Positions 1 to 12,282 of a stretch of DNA of 64,000 nt are shown one piece after another. Below the pieces are notes generated by a model that was not told the DNA's origin, made no database searches, and saw nothing but the letters and a program-made list of their open reading frames with translations. This DNA is from Cerrena zonata (taxonomy: Eukaryota > Basidiomycota > Agaricomycetes > Polyporales > Cerrenaceae). Every line of letters starts with the position of its first letter. Within the stretch, counting starts at the first letter, position 1. The position numbers and the translations under genes are program-made. The stretch is from NCBI GenBank assembly GCA_038087015.1, contig JASBNA010000010.1, positions 930,001 to 994,000 of the forward strand, given 5' to 3'.

Positions 1-215
1 GTGGGGTTCTCGAGCAGCTCTTCCTCATCTTCTCTCTCTCGATCATGTCTCCGAGTCTCAGTCTGAGCCGGTCTCACTCGCCCGCTTTCTGGCTATATTA
101 TCCTTCATTAGTATTGTGTATTCCTGATCCAGGCGTATCTCGTAGACCAGCCACTATGCTTCCATCTCGTCTCTGTGGTAACACCTTCAATCTGTCATGA
201 TCTCCTTTAAACCAA
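1..215 (+). pseudogene. DUF6535-like gene remnant, unit 1 (5' part outside window)
   Basis: The window opens in the plus-strand reading GVLEQLFLIFSLSIM, followed by Ser-rich sequence and then a stop at about position 200. Copies in units 2-4 show what precedes it: a segment DVDDVRPEWSGVLEKL. The spacing of D..V..W...L..L...F resembles the start of the fungal DUF6535 membrane domain. The usual continuation of that domain, an FAGLFSA-like run, is not present, so this is at best a decayed copy. The family assignment is inference from motif spacing. Confidence 0.3.
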
Positions 216-2850
216 CGGCCGTGCCTCGAATGCAGCAATAGTACTTGCAGGGATATTGTGGTATGCGGTACACCTATCAAGTGTTTCTGACTTGGAGTCT
301 CAGTCAAGCTGCTACCCCACTCCCTATAGAGTACATCCTGGCATGCTCGGGTTCCGGGGATAGTGCTTCTACAACGACCTGATGTATGCGAAGCAGTGTC
401 GCAATGGAGCAGGTGCGTATTAACATGACATTACTATTATTCTATTCAGGTGCATACCAACTCTTCTGCAAGGCGATTACTGTATGAGTTGCTTCCCGCC
501 AGGGCTGTGTCGTATCCTGATTTTTTGACAGTGCCCGTGCATCTCAAATCCCGTATCATACCAGTCCTCCTTGATTTTACAACACGTTGGCAACCATCTA
601 TCCTCAATTGACTCGATTGACATTGTCCTCGTTCTCTCTACCTTATCGCTCATAAAATAGGACATCCTCTACAAGGTTTATTTCTCGGCCAGCTACTCTG
701 TTCACATTTGCATTTCCCTGACATGATTATTCTCAAGATGGGAAGAAGAGTACTGTCCATGCCCCATCAGTCATTCGTTGAAGTTTGCGACTATCACGGC
801 TACGATCTCGATGTGTATCAGTCTTCTAGTTGATCATCCACCAACGGATGCCTCCACCAACCTCTATATGTATGCACCTTCATGTATCTACCCACAATAA
901 TATATTCTGATGAGGGCCCTTAATTTAACACAAGTTATAATTGTGAACTTATACTCTCCAGCGACGGTTATAATACATACTTTGTTCTAGACATCTACCC
1001 TATCACAGGGGAGGTGGTTGAATGTATTATTGTGACTATCCTTAGCAATCCGTACCCTCTCCGTAAATGAGACCATGAGGTTCCCGATGCCACGTTGAAA
1101 TCCTGTTGAATGAAGTAGGAGCTAGACAAAATAGGATGTGCAATAAGTCAACAGTCCTTGGTCCATGTATCAGAACACCCGACACGTCAAGGCTAACGCT
1201 AACGTTGAATGACGTGATCTACCGGCGAGTAGAGAGACCAACAGATAAGCCGAGTCGTTGGTTCAGTGGACTACGCCATGGTTTGAGCCCGAAGTCGAGA
1301 AGGAAAATGTCTGTCGAACACGATACTCGGGATTGCGTCGCGTTAGCAACCCTCTCAGAAGGGAATGTTTAAATCAAGACAAGACAGAACAAGGGAGAAG
1401 TCATCGAACAATCAAAATATCGAAGCCTTCATTTTGCAGTACGTGGCATGAATGCTAAACACAATTAAGGAGGAGACAACCGTATGCCTAAGATCATGAG
1501 TTGCACGAAGTTTACAGAGGGCAAGAGCACGAAATCCAGCGCATGGGAGTGAGTATCATGTCACGGATACGAACAGACTTCGTAACAACTGATAGCGTCA
1601 TTGAAAACCCAACGACGCCTAATCTCGAGCTTTCTCGTCTTCCGTCTCTGTGGTAGTAGTCGGAATGTATCGAGAGACGAGTAGTGAAGTAGAATGATCC
1701 GAAAGTACCACAAGCTAGGTAGCGTGGTGGTAGACTGACAGACTGACGGCAGAGACGGACGTAACATTGTGTTACCCCTCTCTTTGAAACGCCCCGAATA
1801 CGTCAGCGTATGGAGACGTAAAGGAACAAGTCCGACTATATGCTGGCATATCAAACTTGAGTAGATAGTCGTATAGGTCGTCTGTAAAGATTGGAAACTA
1901 TCCATCCCAGCTTGGCTAAAGCGGATTTCGAGCAGCTGGGAGCAGTTATTCGAACCGCATTCACGGGATCGTAATGAACGGGATATTCCTTATGGGTCAT
2001 TGAAGTGAGTCGAAAGGCAAGCCGGCACTTGATGGTGGATGTAAAATCGGGATTTAGACATGCCATTAGAGTGTTATCAGAGTGTACGGCGTGAATGTCG
2101 AGTATCTTCCATCCTGAAATTGACACGAACGAGACAAAAACGACCTCATCGAGGGGACACTGAGACGAGGACGACGAAGATATGCGAAGATCTGAAGGGA
2201 TGGGTGGTGTCACCTCCAAAGATCAAGATTAGGTATTAAATATGGTATTGAGCAAGGAGTTCCAAGGATTGGATGGTCTGTAGCCAACTTGGGGAGGGGG
2301 ACCGCAGAGTAGTTGAAAACAGTCATTGCGGGCATAGAAACAAATCGAAGGTACGAATCCTGGACCCGTAAAGATTATATCCAAATTATATCTAAGAAAG
2401 ACATATAGAAAGTCTGTAGCTGGATTGGGGCGGCACAATATACCAATAGACCTGAGTTGGAATATGAAAAGCCAGGATTCTACGTGCATGATGGATTAGT
2501 GTGAGCCGTGGAAGGATACGTACGCTTTTCTATTCACGCTCGAGCTCTAGATCTAATCCTCTATAATCTCCAACGGAATCCTAACACTTCGAATTGATAA
2601 ACGGGATAAACCAATACCATATGTACGCCTTATAGTGGCGGGGTCGCAGATTCATCCGGGTGTAGGACTAGAGGGCCGGGCAGTTGTTACTTGTCGGGCC
2701 ACAGCACAGTGAAGTATAAGGCACAGCAGGAAGCGCGAACGGACTAGAGGAGGACCTGAGAGATGCATACAGATCCAGAGGGATTCGTAACAGAACGTCG
2801 TCGGGCTTGCAAGAGTGGAGAGAACGGGACATGACGTTGTCGTTGGTGAC
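216..2850. other. Degenerate sub-repeat sequence, unit 1 first block
   Basis: No gene can be supported. The stretch matches 33990-36643 in unit 3 closely and units 2 and 4 more loosely. It carries short open frames of 60-122 codons on both strands, none with a recognisable domain. Relative to unit 3, a ~48-bp piece is missing near 960, just after the recurrent CCAGCGACGG stretch. The recurring AGCTATATGCTAGCATGTCA-like element appears near 1838. Confidence 0.6.
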
Positions 2851-2887
2851 AAGCAAGCGCTCGATCTGATCGACTCGCTCTGATTGG
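2851..2887. promoter_or_regulatory. Recurrent ATTGG/CCAAT box 1
   Basis: First of eleven copies of a conserved 35-45 bp block. The pattern is CAAGCGCT, a short spacer, TGATCGAC and then CTCTGATTGG, which is an inverted CCAAT box. The block sits between minus-strand and plus-strand gene remnants, which suggests a former divergent promoter. Promoter function is inference. Confidence 0.5.
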
Positions 2888-5509
2888 ATACCAACCAAAG
2901 CTCAACCCTCTCCTTCCTTTACGAAAGTCTCTTCACCATTTTAACCCATGTGTATTGTCCCTGTACTAGATAGGTACATTCAATGGATAGCTCCCGTTAT
3001 TAACGGTCCTTCTTGCGGTATCTGCCGTTCAAAACCACAATAATTCGATACCCTTATCTACGTAAAGAACCTCATATACTTGCGTAGGTTGGTGGACGCC
3101 AAAGTAAGAAGCCAAAGATCGTTCAACGAGCTTGTCATGGTCCGTCATATTCGAAGTTGCATGGTTGAAAGAGGCAAAAGGGATTCCACGCCTATGAGAA
3201 ATTGCCATGAGTCGTACTAGCTATCACAGCTCGACATCCAGTAGAAAGTCGGGTAAGTCATGATAGTAGTGAGTTTACCGAGACCCTGTAAGCTACGTCT
3301 CTCGCAGACGCCGATGGGTAGGAAGGCGTAGAACCCACAACAAGATGGACGTGGACCGGTACATTTTCGTATGTTTCATAGTCAACCTGCCGAAAACGCG
3401 GGGTGTGAGACGTCATTTGTCACAGCAGAGGAAGATATGATTCAAAATCTGGTGTAGTGACAAGAGGTTCGAGTGGATGGAGCGCGTAAGCGGAGAGAAT
3501 TGACGTCAAACGGGGTTGAGGGAATATAAAGAGGCCCTGCGGAGAGGTTTTGTCCGGCGGAAAATGATGTTGAAAATTAGTCGATGTGTCGGTAGCCTTG
3601 GAATGCTATACCGTAGTTCCAGGACCAGGGTCTCTGTTTGAGCGGGAGAGAGTCCATAGATCAGTATAAATCATGCAAGAAGACATAAGCACGTACCGTT
3701 ATCGTATAGCAAGCGTGAGTACGCATTCGCATTCGGAGCTCGATCTTATAATTGTTGAATGGGATAGTAGCGGTGCGGAAGGACCTAACGAAGGATTAAT
3801 TACACAAAATCATTGAGAAGCTAGACGAAGTGCATAGAAGCAAGCGCGAGGTTCAGCAGAGACTCAGATTTTGCCGCAAATCCTGAAAGCGAGGAGCTGG
3901 AGATGTACCGTTTCAGGAACGGGAATTCCATCTCATGACACCGCCCGATAGAATCGACAGGAAACCACTAGGATACCGAGCTCAAAGCCTTTTCGTTTTC
4001 GGCCTCCGTAGTAGCCGAAATATATCTAGAGAGGATGAGTGGTCCGGAGGTGCAATGATAGAAATGGAAAGAATACGTTGTCGTCCGCTCTCCGAAATCA
4101 TCGACGGATGGAGTCATGAGGGTATGTGTCTGGCTATATGCTAGCACGTCACAATTAATCTCGTAGATGAGACCACGGAGGAAGGTTTGGGATGAAAAGA
4201 TGTACTGCCCGTCTTGATAGAGGATGACAGGCATAGGCAAAATGGATCTTGAGTGTCTGAGGGCAGTTGTTAGAAGGGTCAGGTAAGCCATCTCTAAGCG
4301 AGCAAGAAACTGCCGAACTCTACTTGGAGGAAATCGAATCACATCGAATGATTTAGCAACATGAATCATGGGTCTGCATTCGAAATTCCCTCGTAAACGC
4401 AGGATATCACGAACTCAAATGATTGGGGGTATCAAGCAAAGCGGCAGATAGATGTGTTGGGAGGCAGGGAAGGTTCGATGCGATCTTCGAAGCAAAGAAC
4501 TATGCTTAGCATCATTTAGTATGACAGTTGTCCGTGTTGGCGAAAAGGAGAATGTGGGGAGAAAGGGTACGAAATCGAGAAAAGTGATATCGTACTGCCA
4601 GGAGGACTTGTTAGCTCGTCAAAAGATATATTGGTATGGTGTGTTTGTTGCTAGGAGCGGAGCGAGAATCTCGAGGCTTTGAATATTGAGAAATGGGTAT
4701 GTCGCAAAATGGTGACGCGATGAGTGTGGCACGAGGGTTTCGTGCACCCTCGAGCCTAAAATAGAGAACGTCTGAGATTTCAGGGATGGATAGATACGAC
4801 TCCATTGAGAAAACATCGACGTGAAGAGAATAGAGACGGGTGAGGATTAGATGATCGTAAGTGATACATCATCCCCCGTCAGTAGAAATGGGCCGAGTGA
4901 TGGGTGAAGGAGTCCTGGGTAGTGTATGTTTGTCGAGGGTGTTGGATGAAAGGGAGACATGTACCACTTGCAAACAGGTACAGAGGTCCCAATCGAGAAT
5001 GACCAACCGAGGTCGAGGGTATAGCATGGGATTAGAGAGCCTGTAACTCGGATGTTAAGTTTGAGGTACTGTGGTGCAGACTCGTGGTTTGTCCGAGTGA
5101 AGAAAAAATGGGTACAAGTATTGGGAGTTGTTGTGAGTCGTATTAGCTATGAAAGATATGAGGGTACGCACGATATTTTGTAAAGCCAACCATCCGTGTT
5201 CAAGCTCGGGCCCTAAGTCCAATCTACCCAGCAGCTACTGCACGACGATCGAACAGAAGGAGTGTACTAGTACCGCATGCACACATCGGGGTAGTGGGGA
5301 TAAGTTATGCTTATCCGAGGACGTGTCTGACGGCTTTCGGATGATCCACAGAGGGGAGGACGATGCCCAGCTAGACGATCGAGCGGGGTATAGGAGTAGT
5401 CATGGAGGAATACATGGACAGAGTAGAATACGATCGTCGGGCCTGTAAGAGTGGAGAGAATCGGAGAGTAGACGGTGTTGTCGTCGATGACGTCGCACTA
5501 AAGTCAAGG
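2888..5509. other. Degenerate block between boxes 1 and 2, unit 1
   Basis: Nearly identical to 36.7-40.1 kb apart from the deletion at ~3.27 kb, where unit 3 has about 820 extra bases that are also represented in unit 2 near 19.45-20.1 kb. A minus-strand frame of 133 codons at 3968-4369 recurs at 38603-39004 with only a few changed residues, but this reflects the youth of the duplication rather than selection. A minus-strand DPSNNCP-like segment near 4250-4285 belongs to the DPSDDYP motif family. Confidence 0.55.
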
Positions 5510-5553
5510 GAGCATATGCAAGCACCTGAGCTTGATCGACGCTCTCTGATTGG
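5510..5553. promoter_or_regulatory. Recurrent ATTGG/CCAAT box 2
   Basis: Second copy of the block, reading AAGCACCTGAGC, then TGATCGACGC and CTCTGATTGG. About 25 bases upstream is GATGACGTCGCACTAA, which contains the palindrome TGACGTC (CRE-like). The same companion lies upstream of boxes 8 and 11. Confidence 0.5.
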
Positions 5554-5621
5554 AGGAGAACTGAGTTTCATCTGATCGGTCTCTTCACGTCCTCTCTCCA
5601 CTGTGTCACAACGGGTCCGCC

Positions 5622-6255
5622 ACATGCACTCCTCTGCTCCCTAGTCGTCCTCCCACAACATCTCTCCCCCGAATCGACAATCAGCAATCGTCCTCCGCTA
5701 TGATCAACTCACCGGGCTCTGACTCTTCCCTTCCCAAATGCGCCTTCTCTCACTCGTATATAATTACACCTGTCCCTGCTTCTGAAAAACACGAAGACGC
5801 TGCCTCTCGGAAGTACGGCCTCGAGTCCGCCTTCTCTTTCTAAGAAGACTATGCTCGGAATCACCGAAATCCTAGTGTTCGGTTTACTTTGCCCGACTCA
5901 AGCTCTATCATCCGTCTCTGAGCTCTATCCTTGCGGTGAAAGCACTAGTACTATCATCCCGCTCGTAAGTACGCATATCCGACTTCCTGGTAACTCTCTG
6001 ACAATACAATTTAGTTAGTTTGTTGTGAGACGATTGCTCCGACTCCATGTTGAGTCGTCGGACCAAACTCGTCCACATTACGATTGCTTGCTTCGATGTC
6101 CTGACCTCTTGAACCCTCATATGGCTCCATGGTCTCTGGCTGTTCCAAGTCTTCTGGACAAGAACTGTGACGAAGACTTAGTAGGGTCTATTCTTATTCT
6201 CAAAATTCAAGATCTACCAACGCTGTCCTCATCGTCTCTGCACGCATAAGAGACT
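5622..6255 (+). pseudogene. ELYPCG-family gene remnant, unit 1
   Basis: Product unrecognised. Two coding-like segments flank a clear intron. The first, about 5850-5964, reads KTMLGITEILVFGLLCPTQA and continues to SELYPCGESTSTIIPL, ending at the donor GTAAGTACGC (5965). The acceptor is TACAATTTAG (ends 6014). The second runs to a stop near 6249 and contains RRLLRLHVESSDQTRPHYDC and KNCDEDLVGS. An upstream piece SDSSLPKCAFSHSYI (about 5729-5773) belongs to the same family but is separated by stops. Homologous exons lie at 23.4 kb, 40.5 kb and 54.6 kb. In this copy the ELYPCG exon itself is intact, but the frame upstream is broken. Likely a decayed gene transcribed away from box 2. Confidence 0.45.
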
Positions 6256-6374
6256 GCAATCAACACTCTAGGGATCTCGTGGATGAGTATTCTAGCGTAC
6301 TAAGGTCTCACGATTTACCATTGACTAGATGACAACCAGGATGCCCTATGTTAAGTCAAAATAATACCTCCTGG

Positions 6375-6870
6375 TATCAGCCGTGTCACTCTGGCTTGTC
6401 GAAAACGGGAGCCTGAACCCATTCAGCGTACAAGTCTTCAATCGGAGCGACATACCGAGCAAAACGAACTGTAACTTTATCCCAATCTGGAGGAGAATCT
6501 TGGAAGCGACGATAGTACCACAGTGAAGTTGGGGGAGTAAGAAACTCGAAGATCTTGTTGGTGCTAAAAGCTGCCCATCAATACTGGTATGTATGCGCTT
6601 TATTTGCAGGAATGAGCTTGTTGATGCTTCTAGTTTATGGTTGAGCTTCAATCATGACACCTCCGACACGCATAATGCCGTTGGTCGGGTCTCCTACGAT
6701 ACCAATAGCATCTGAAATCGTATATTCGTAAAGGACGAGCTTCGTTTGGCTCTCGATGGGAGACATTTACTAACGTCGCTTTGACAATTAAATGTTTTCT
6801 TACCCCGATGGCATGGGCCCAAGCGTAGGCCCTCGAGACTACAACTGTCAGAAGGCATGTTCTACACACA
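6375..6870 (-). pseudogene. FDKPE-family gene remnant, unit 1
   Basis: Minus-strand remnant convergent with the preceding plus-strand one; product not recognised. The upstream exon (6870 down to 6804) ends AWAHAIG before the donor GTAAGAAA. After an unresolved intron, the last exon (about 6560 down to 6375) reads FEFLTPPTSLWYYRRFQDSP, then DWDKV, RYVAPIEDLYAEWVQAPVFD and KPE before a stop. Copies near 23.9, 29.3, 41.1, 55.2 and 60.8 kb keep parts of this text but carry indels, for example one base after YRRR in the copies at 41.1 and 55.2 kb. The preserved terminal segment suggests a real ancestral gene. Confidence 0.45.
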
Positions 6871-9800
6871 AAATGCTGGCAATAATGATGCTGTCGTTAT
6901 TCGCGATGTTTTATGTGGCTACTAAGTTATAGGATGCGACTCTGAGCTATCACGCTAGGATTAACGCTCTTCCACCCCACCTCCTCGAGAAAACTCCTTA
7001 TGACGTCTAATCACGCTACTCATAGCATATCGTTCCCGGTCCAAAATTAAAGCAGTAGATGGATATATCTTTTGTACAATGTATAGTAGTCAAATTACCG
7101 TTTGACATGTTGTCTAAGCTCTTGGAGAGCGTGTGTTCGACCTCGGTGTTCGACTTCGGCCTCCGCAAACTTGCAATAAATCAAATAAAAGAATGAGTGA
7201 AATCACTGGTGTCAAGAGCCCACCCCTACACCCAATTTACAAAATATTTAAATTCGACCGGACCCTCATTATCCCTAATATCTTACCGTCGTGTATCTCA
7301 ACTCCACACTCCGAGTCCATTGCGACTTGAAAGGAATAACACAGTATCTCAAGACGAGATGTGGCATGTCTCCACTGCGTGTCGGATCTAGATTCAAAAT
7401 ATCGAAACTAGTGAACGTCGAGAAAGGGTTCACATCTGTTGGTGAAACTACTTGCTTATCTATAGTCGACGTATGGAGTGACAGCATCATTCTAGGCTTG
7501 AGTGAGGGGCAGTCGTCGGAAGGATCAGATGGATCTCTCCAATTGGGCATGGGGACTGTTGCTGGGATGAGATATAAACTGATTCTTCCTTGACAGTGTA
7601 GGATTCCGATTGAGGGAATACAACTTATAGAATTCAGGTGATTGAAGGCTTGAAACATATTTCCAAAAAGTCATACACAGACGCGAGGCATTGAGGTAGG
7701 TGATAGGATATCAATCGAGGTGATGCAAATTACGTTCAATATTCCGAACAAAAAGAGTGTTCGGCCTCGTCTTGCACGATAGTCATACAGGACTACATAG
7801 GAGAATAGAAATGCCACCTTAAACGTGGGGTGCAAATATCCCTCGCCGCCGAGAGATATTAATAAACCATCTGGTGTGGTGATAAGTATGTCGAGTGGAG
7901 AGAACTGATCAGAGGAAAGAATTAGCCTGTAACGGGATTGAGAGGATGCAAAGAAGCCCCGCGAATTCGAAGCGTGTCGATTCAACGAAGAAAGTGCAAA
8001 CCAAATATAGTAACACTATTAACATGTTACACCGTATTTTCAATATGGTCCGGGAAGGAGATAATACGCTCTGGCAGCCAGAGCCTATAATCTAGAATAC
8101 TCGGCTTGAACCATGTAAGAAGAAAAGAGTACGCACCGTCGACGTATAGCTATGCACATTTACATTCGAAATCCGACCCAGTAACTGAAGGATCGAGTTA
8201 TGGTGTCCAGAAAGATATGTTGGCGAGGCGTTCTACGACGCCTTGAGGAACCACCGAGAATGACGATAAGACAATTGAAGTCCAGAGGGGCGAAAGCGTA
8301 ATGGTCAGTGGCGAGAGGCAGATATTACTAGGGACCACTTGCAAGTGCACCGTGTCACAAATGGGAAGGGGGACCGATGCGAATAGCTCTCGTAACGGCG
8401 ACTAAGGGTGATAGAAGGGAATCAATACGACAACTGGTCCCACCCTTATTTTCCGACTCATTGACCGTTCGAATGTTCTAAGAGAGGAAATTCGGGGATG
8501 TCGGCGGTTTGAAGAGTTGCGTAATGAGGTGATCAACCGATCATCTGGCAACAGGGATAAACGGAGTCCCCGAGATCGCTGACAGATAGAGTAGTGATGA
8601 TACGTGCAGCTGTATGCTATCACGGCGAAATCGATTTCACAAATGAGAGTAGAGAGGTTATGATAAGTTCTCGGGGCGGATAGTCGCATAGGTTGTCTTG
8701 ATAAATGGTGACAGCACCCTTCCAGCTCTGAGTAAAAAGGACGCTAAGTGTCCAGAAAAATCTCCGAAAGGATCGAATGGACCCTCCCCAAACGAGCGGG
8801 TCGGACGTCATCGACAGAGTCTACTCAGCGAAGGTGGGAATCGAATCGGGTGAGCAAAAGGAATGGCGGTTGACCCTGGATGTCGATGTCTGAAATTCGA
8901 CCGTAGACACGAGATATCTCGAGTGTAGGCGGTTGAGGGATCTAACGGAACGGAAGATAAGTGTACTGGGAAGGTCGATCCTTCCAGCAATTGCGTCGCA
9001 GTGTGATGGAAATTGCTTCCTAAGTTTATCTTCTAGGAGGAAGAGGTTTTGATACGATACTTGGAGAGAAAAGGGTGGTTGGGTGTGTAGAGCTGTATAG
9101 GTGGTAGAAAAGAAGATTATTGTGGGATATGGGAGACGACACCGAATGAGGAATGGTAACGTACATCTTAGACAACTTGTGGGTAAGATCGGAGTTTCCG
9201 TTATCGTGAGGATCGAGGGTGGGCGGTCCGAGGTATTGAACATTGAAATAGGTATGACATAAACCGCCATGCGATGAGTATAGTGCGAGGGTTCCGCCTA
9301 TCCTCGCTCTTCAGAGTGAGTGAAAGCTTCCAGATTTCGATGCTCAAGCCCGAGATACACCATTTCAGTGAGGGAAATGGGGGCACGAGGAGAACGAAGA
9401 CGGTTAAACGTTGATATCGAATGACCATGGGGGATACATCATCTCACAAAGATGATATTGTGTTGAGCAAGGAGTCCAAGCTCATATGGGGTTGAGAATG
9501 GTCCTTGATGACGGAAGGACATCGACAGCTTGCGAATAGAGACGAGGGACTCATTGTTTGACTCAGGTCAGGGGTATCCGTGTGCTTGCAAAGGCGGAAT
9601 CTGAGGAAGGTGTATGTAGAGTCCAGAGGTGGAATGACGATTTTGAGGATCTGCAGGATCTCGTGGTGAATCTGAGCGTAAATAAGAAGAATAATTATTC
9701 TGTAGGGATAAGGAATTTGCATGAGTCGTACTAGCTATGAAATGATGGAGGGTACGCACGATGTAAGTCCAGCCGGCCATGTTCCCACTCTATGTCTGAT

Positions 9801-10080
9801 ATCCTAGGTATTCCTACAGCATAGAGCTGAACAACCGGATGGACTAGGATGAGAGGCACGCGTTACAGCAGTAGACAAACCTGAGTTTATCTGGGAACAG
9901 CTTTGGAGGCATTGGCACGCATAGGAATGGGCGATGCCGACCTCGATGGCTGAGCGGAGTAGAGAACCAACCAAGAGAGATGTATATCCCAGAGGGATTC
10001 ATAACAGCCTATTGTTGGTCCTATGGAATGAAAGAGTAAGTCATGTCGATATCGTCGTAGTGAACGGAACGGAGCGATGA
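6871..10080. other. Degenerate block between boxes 2 and 3, unit 1
   Basis: Almost the same as 41.5-44.7 kb. The minus-strand segment RDPSDPSDDCPSLK near 7500-7550 belongs to the recurrent DPSDDYP family. No complete gene can be built: the longest frame (149 codons, minus strand, 8821-9270) is broken in unit 3. The recurring stretch TGAGTCGTACTAGCTATGAA followed by GGTACGCACGAT is present near 9721-9763. Confidence 0.55.
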
Positions 10081-10118
10081 CGAGCGAGCGCCTGGGTTGA
10101 TCGACGCTCTCTGATTGG
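10081..10118. promoter_or_regulatory. Recurrent ATTGG/CCAAT box 3
   Basis: Third copy: CGAGCGAGCGCCTGGG, then TTGATCGACGC and CTCTGATTGG. Identical core to boxes 2 and 9. Confidence 0.5.
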
Positions 10119-11314
10119 ACGCTGTCCTATTCGTTCTCCTTGTTTCTCCTCGAAGGTCTCTTCACGCTGTGTTCGTTCGATGGATTCCTTCTCTGCCAGT
10201 CTTGCTCGAATCTTATTTGCCTATCCCCGATTCTTAATAACAGAAAGACGACAGGACAATGATGATATCTAGTGCCCTATATCCTGGTATACTTAACTCC
10301 TGCCTCTTTCTGAGAAGGCCACCGAAACACTAAATCGGTTTAGCGTGTCTGACTCTGTTAAAAATATCTGAGTTCAGTCTTTGGGAATGCTCGTTGTATA
10401 TGTAAGTATATCTTCTCGTATACGTCGACATAACGTCGTATCTCTCTGACGGTCCAAATCTTGGCTGCGAGGCGATTGCTCCATGTCGAGCGGTCGACTC
10501 GGGCTCGCACGGCTGTACGTAACACTGATCTCCTGTAAACCTCTCGCTGTTCCCAGTCTTCCGATATGAATTGCCACTCGTTCACATTGAAGACCCCGCT
10601 AGTCCACTCCTCTTGACGAAAGATCGTCAACTTTCATCCTTAACGGTTTGAACTCTGCATGCACAGGATACTAGCATCGACACTATCGCATTGCTATGTT
10701 GAGGACTCTTATGCATGAATATCTTGCTATTCTTGTCAATTATGCGATAACTGGAGTCCACTTTGCAGAAAACTAACTTCGAATATCGTCGGCCTTGTCA
10801 CTCTGCCCTGTTAAGAACGTCGACGATAGCGGAAACCATGATTCGGTGTACCAAACTTCTGGAACGCATACAGATGCAGACGAACCATGACAATGGTACC
10901 ACAGCGAGATAGAGTGGGAGACCGGAGGAATTGTGGTGCTATAAACACTCATTGATATCGGTAAGTATCAGCTTTATCCATCAAATTCATAGTTTCGAAT
11001 TCTATTGATATCGCAGGCAGCTTGACATTATAGGTGTTGAAACTCACATAATTCGAGATTGACTACAGACAACACTTATCTCTAGATGACTAGGGTCATT
11101 CACTGCTTATGCAATTTTACGGATACCATTCTGACAGGTAAATGTTTTCTTACCCCCAATTAGTTGGATATGAGCCATTGAAACTGTAGCCGTCAGATGG
11201 TATGTAGCTATCACGTCATAGCGAACATCCATTTTTACCCTTGTGGAAAGCTCTTCATGGCATCCAACCATGCAATCCATGGAATACGAAACGGAGAGGA
11301 TTTCCGAGAGAGTA
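10119..11314. other. Remnant block after box 3, unit 1
   Basis: A diverged version of the ELYPCG/FDKPE block. A donor-like GTAAGTATATC at ~10401 is followed by a match to the second exon of the family (CGAGGCGATTGCTCCATGT region, ~10470). The minus-strand exon that ends before GTAAGAAA is recognisable near 11130-11200 but reads through stops. No intact gene. Confidence 0.4.
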
Positions 11315-11559
11315 CTGTATAGCTATGACTATTAGTTCAGCGGGTGTGACCTGTGACCACCTGGGACACAGTTCAGGGCTCCCAAAAGTCTGTGACATCG
11401 TCATCTTGAGCCCCCCGGGGGCGGAAAATTTCCAAAAAGGGCGATAATGCTGTCTTAGCGCCCAGTTCAGAAATCTTCGTGACCCGTGACATGGGCCAAA
11501 ATCGGTTCATTTTGAGGGCCTGTGACCTGTGACCTGAACTAGTGGTCGTAGCTATACAG
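11315..11559 (+). mobile_element. 245-bp MITE, TA target-site duplication (copy 1)
   Basis: Non-autonomous DNA element with terminal inverted repeats of about 25 bp (CTGTATAGCTAYGACYAYTA on each end), flanked by TA at 11313-11314 and 11560-11561. The inside holds repeated GTGACC/GGTCAC words and the palindrome GCCCCCCGGGGGC. A second element at 19667-19911 is the reverse complement with one base different. The paralogous position in unit 3 (TA at 45916-45917) is empty, so insertion followed the unit 1/unit 3 duplication. TA duplication fits a Tc1/mariner-type mobiliser; no transposase is present. Confidence 0.85.
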
Positions 11560-12282
11560 TAACCTATTGGGTATCAATCTCAGGAAGGGACAATAACTAT
11601 ATGCTGGAACCGATCGACGTATTTCGATCCGTTAACCAAGTTGTAAGTCGAATCTAACCTTCAGTGTCAGCTAATTACAAAATAATCAGCCTGTCTAGCT
11701 GATGCTGAATATGTCCTCATCCAACTCATCATTGCTCCCTACGAAACTTGCCCAATAACTGGCAGCTCCTTTGCTAGCGAGCTCCCGTTGATATGTTCTT
11801 CTGCTTCAAGGTCTTTCCTTGGTGAGGATCAATCTCAATTACCCTGTCTACTGAATATGCTGTTTCTTTAGTGGGATACTTTTATGCTCGAGATCCATGC
11901 GAAGCCTCGTTGCCGTTTGGGTGAATTTGACTCTCGGAAAATAGTCTACTGAGGAATATGAAATACAGCCTTAGATTGACCGGGCTGGTATGACGACCAA
12001 CATCGCAAGTACACCTCTTGGTGTTTCTCTAGTGTTATGAGATTGGAGACCAAATTCAATCTCACACTGAACACTAATTAGTTTATTTAAGAATCTACCA
12101 ATCATGAGGTAGCTAGTTCTTGATTCATATTTGACCTGTGGGTCACTTCATGTAACTTAGAAAATCAGATATACATCATAAATATAGGGCAAGAATAGAG
12201 ACTAGATAAATGGACCAGATGAGTACAATACATAGACAACAAACCATTTATCAATAGATTCTAGGATCCCATATTCAAATAT
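11560..12282. other. 3' flank of membrane-protein gene copy 1
   Basis: Shared with 45.92-46.63 kb and partly with 29.85-30.83 and 61.3-62.37 kb. A short plus-strand stretch around 11992-12040 reads NIASTPLGVSLVL and recurs in units 2 and 4 (unit 4 as NVVSTPLGTSLALRR near 61350). It may be an exon of an unrecognised gene. Otherwise AT-rich with no gene seen. Confidence 0.4.

Noticed and set aside
3968..4369. 133-codon minus-strand frame, intact also at 38603-39004
   Set aside because: The two blocks are nearly identical duplicates, so shared openness is no evidence of selection. The corresponding unit 2 sequence is not open.
11241..11447. 68-codon frame in and next to MITE 1, with a shared 40-residue part in MITE 2
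   Set aside because: The shared part simply reflects the near-identical MITE sequence; the element is palindromic and too short to encode a transposase.
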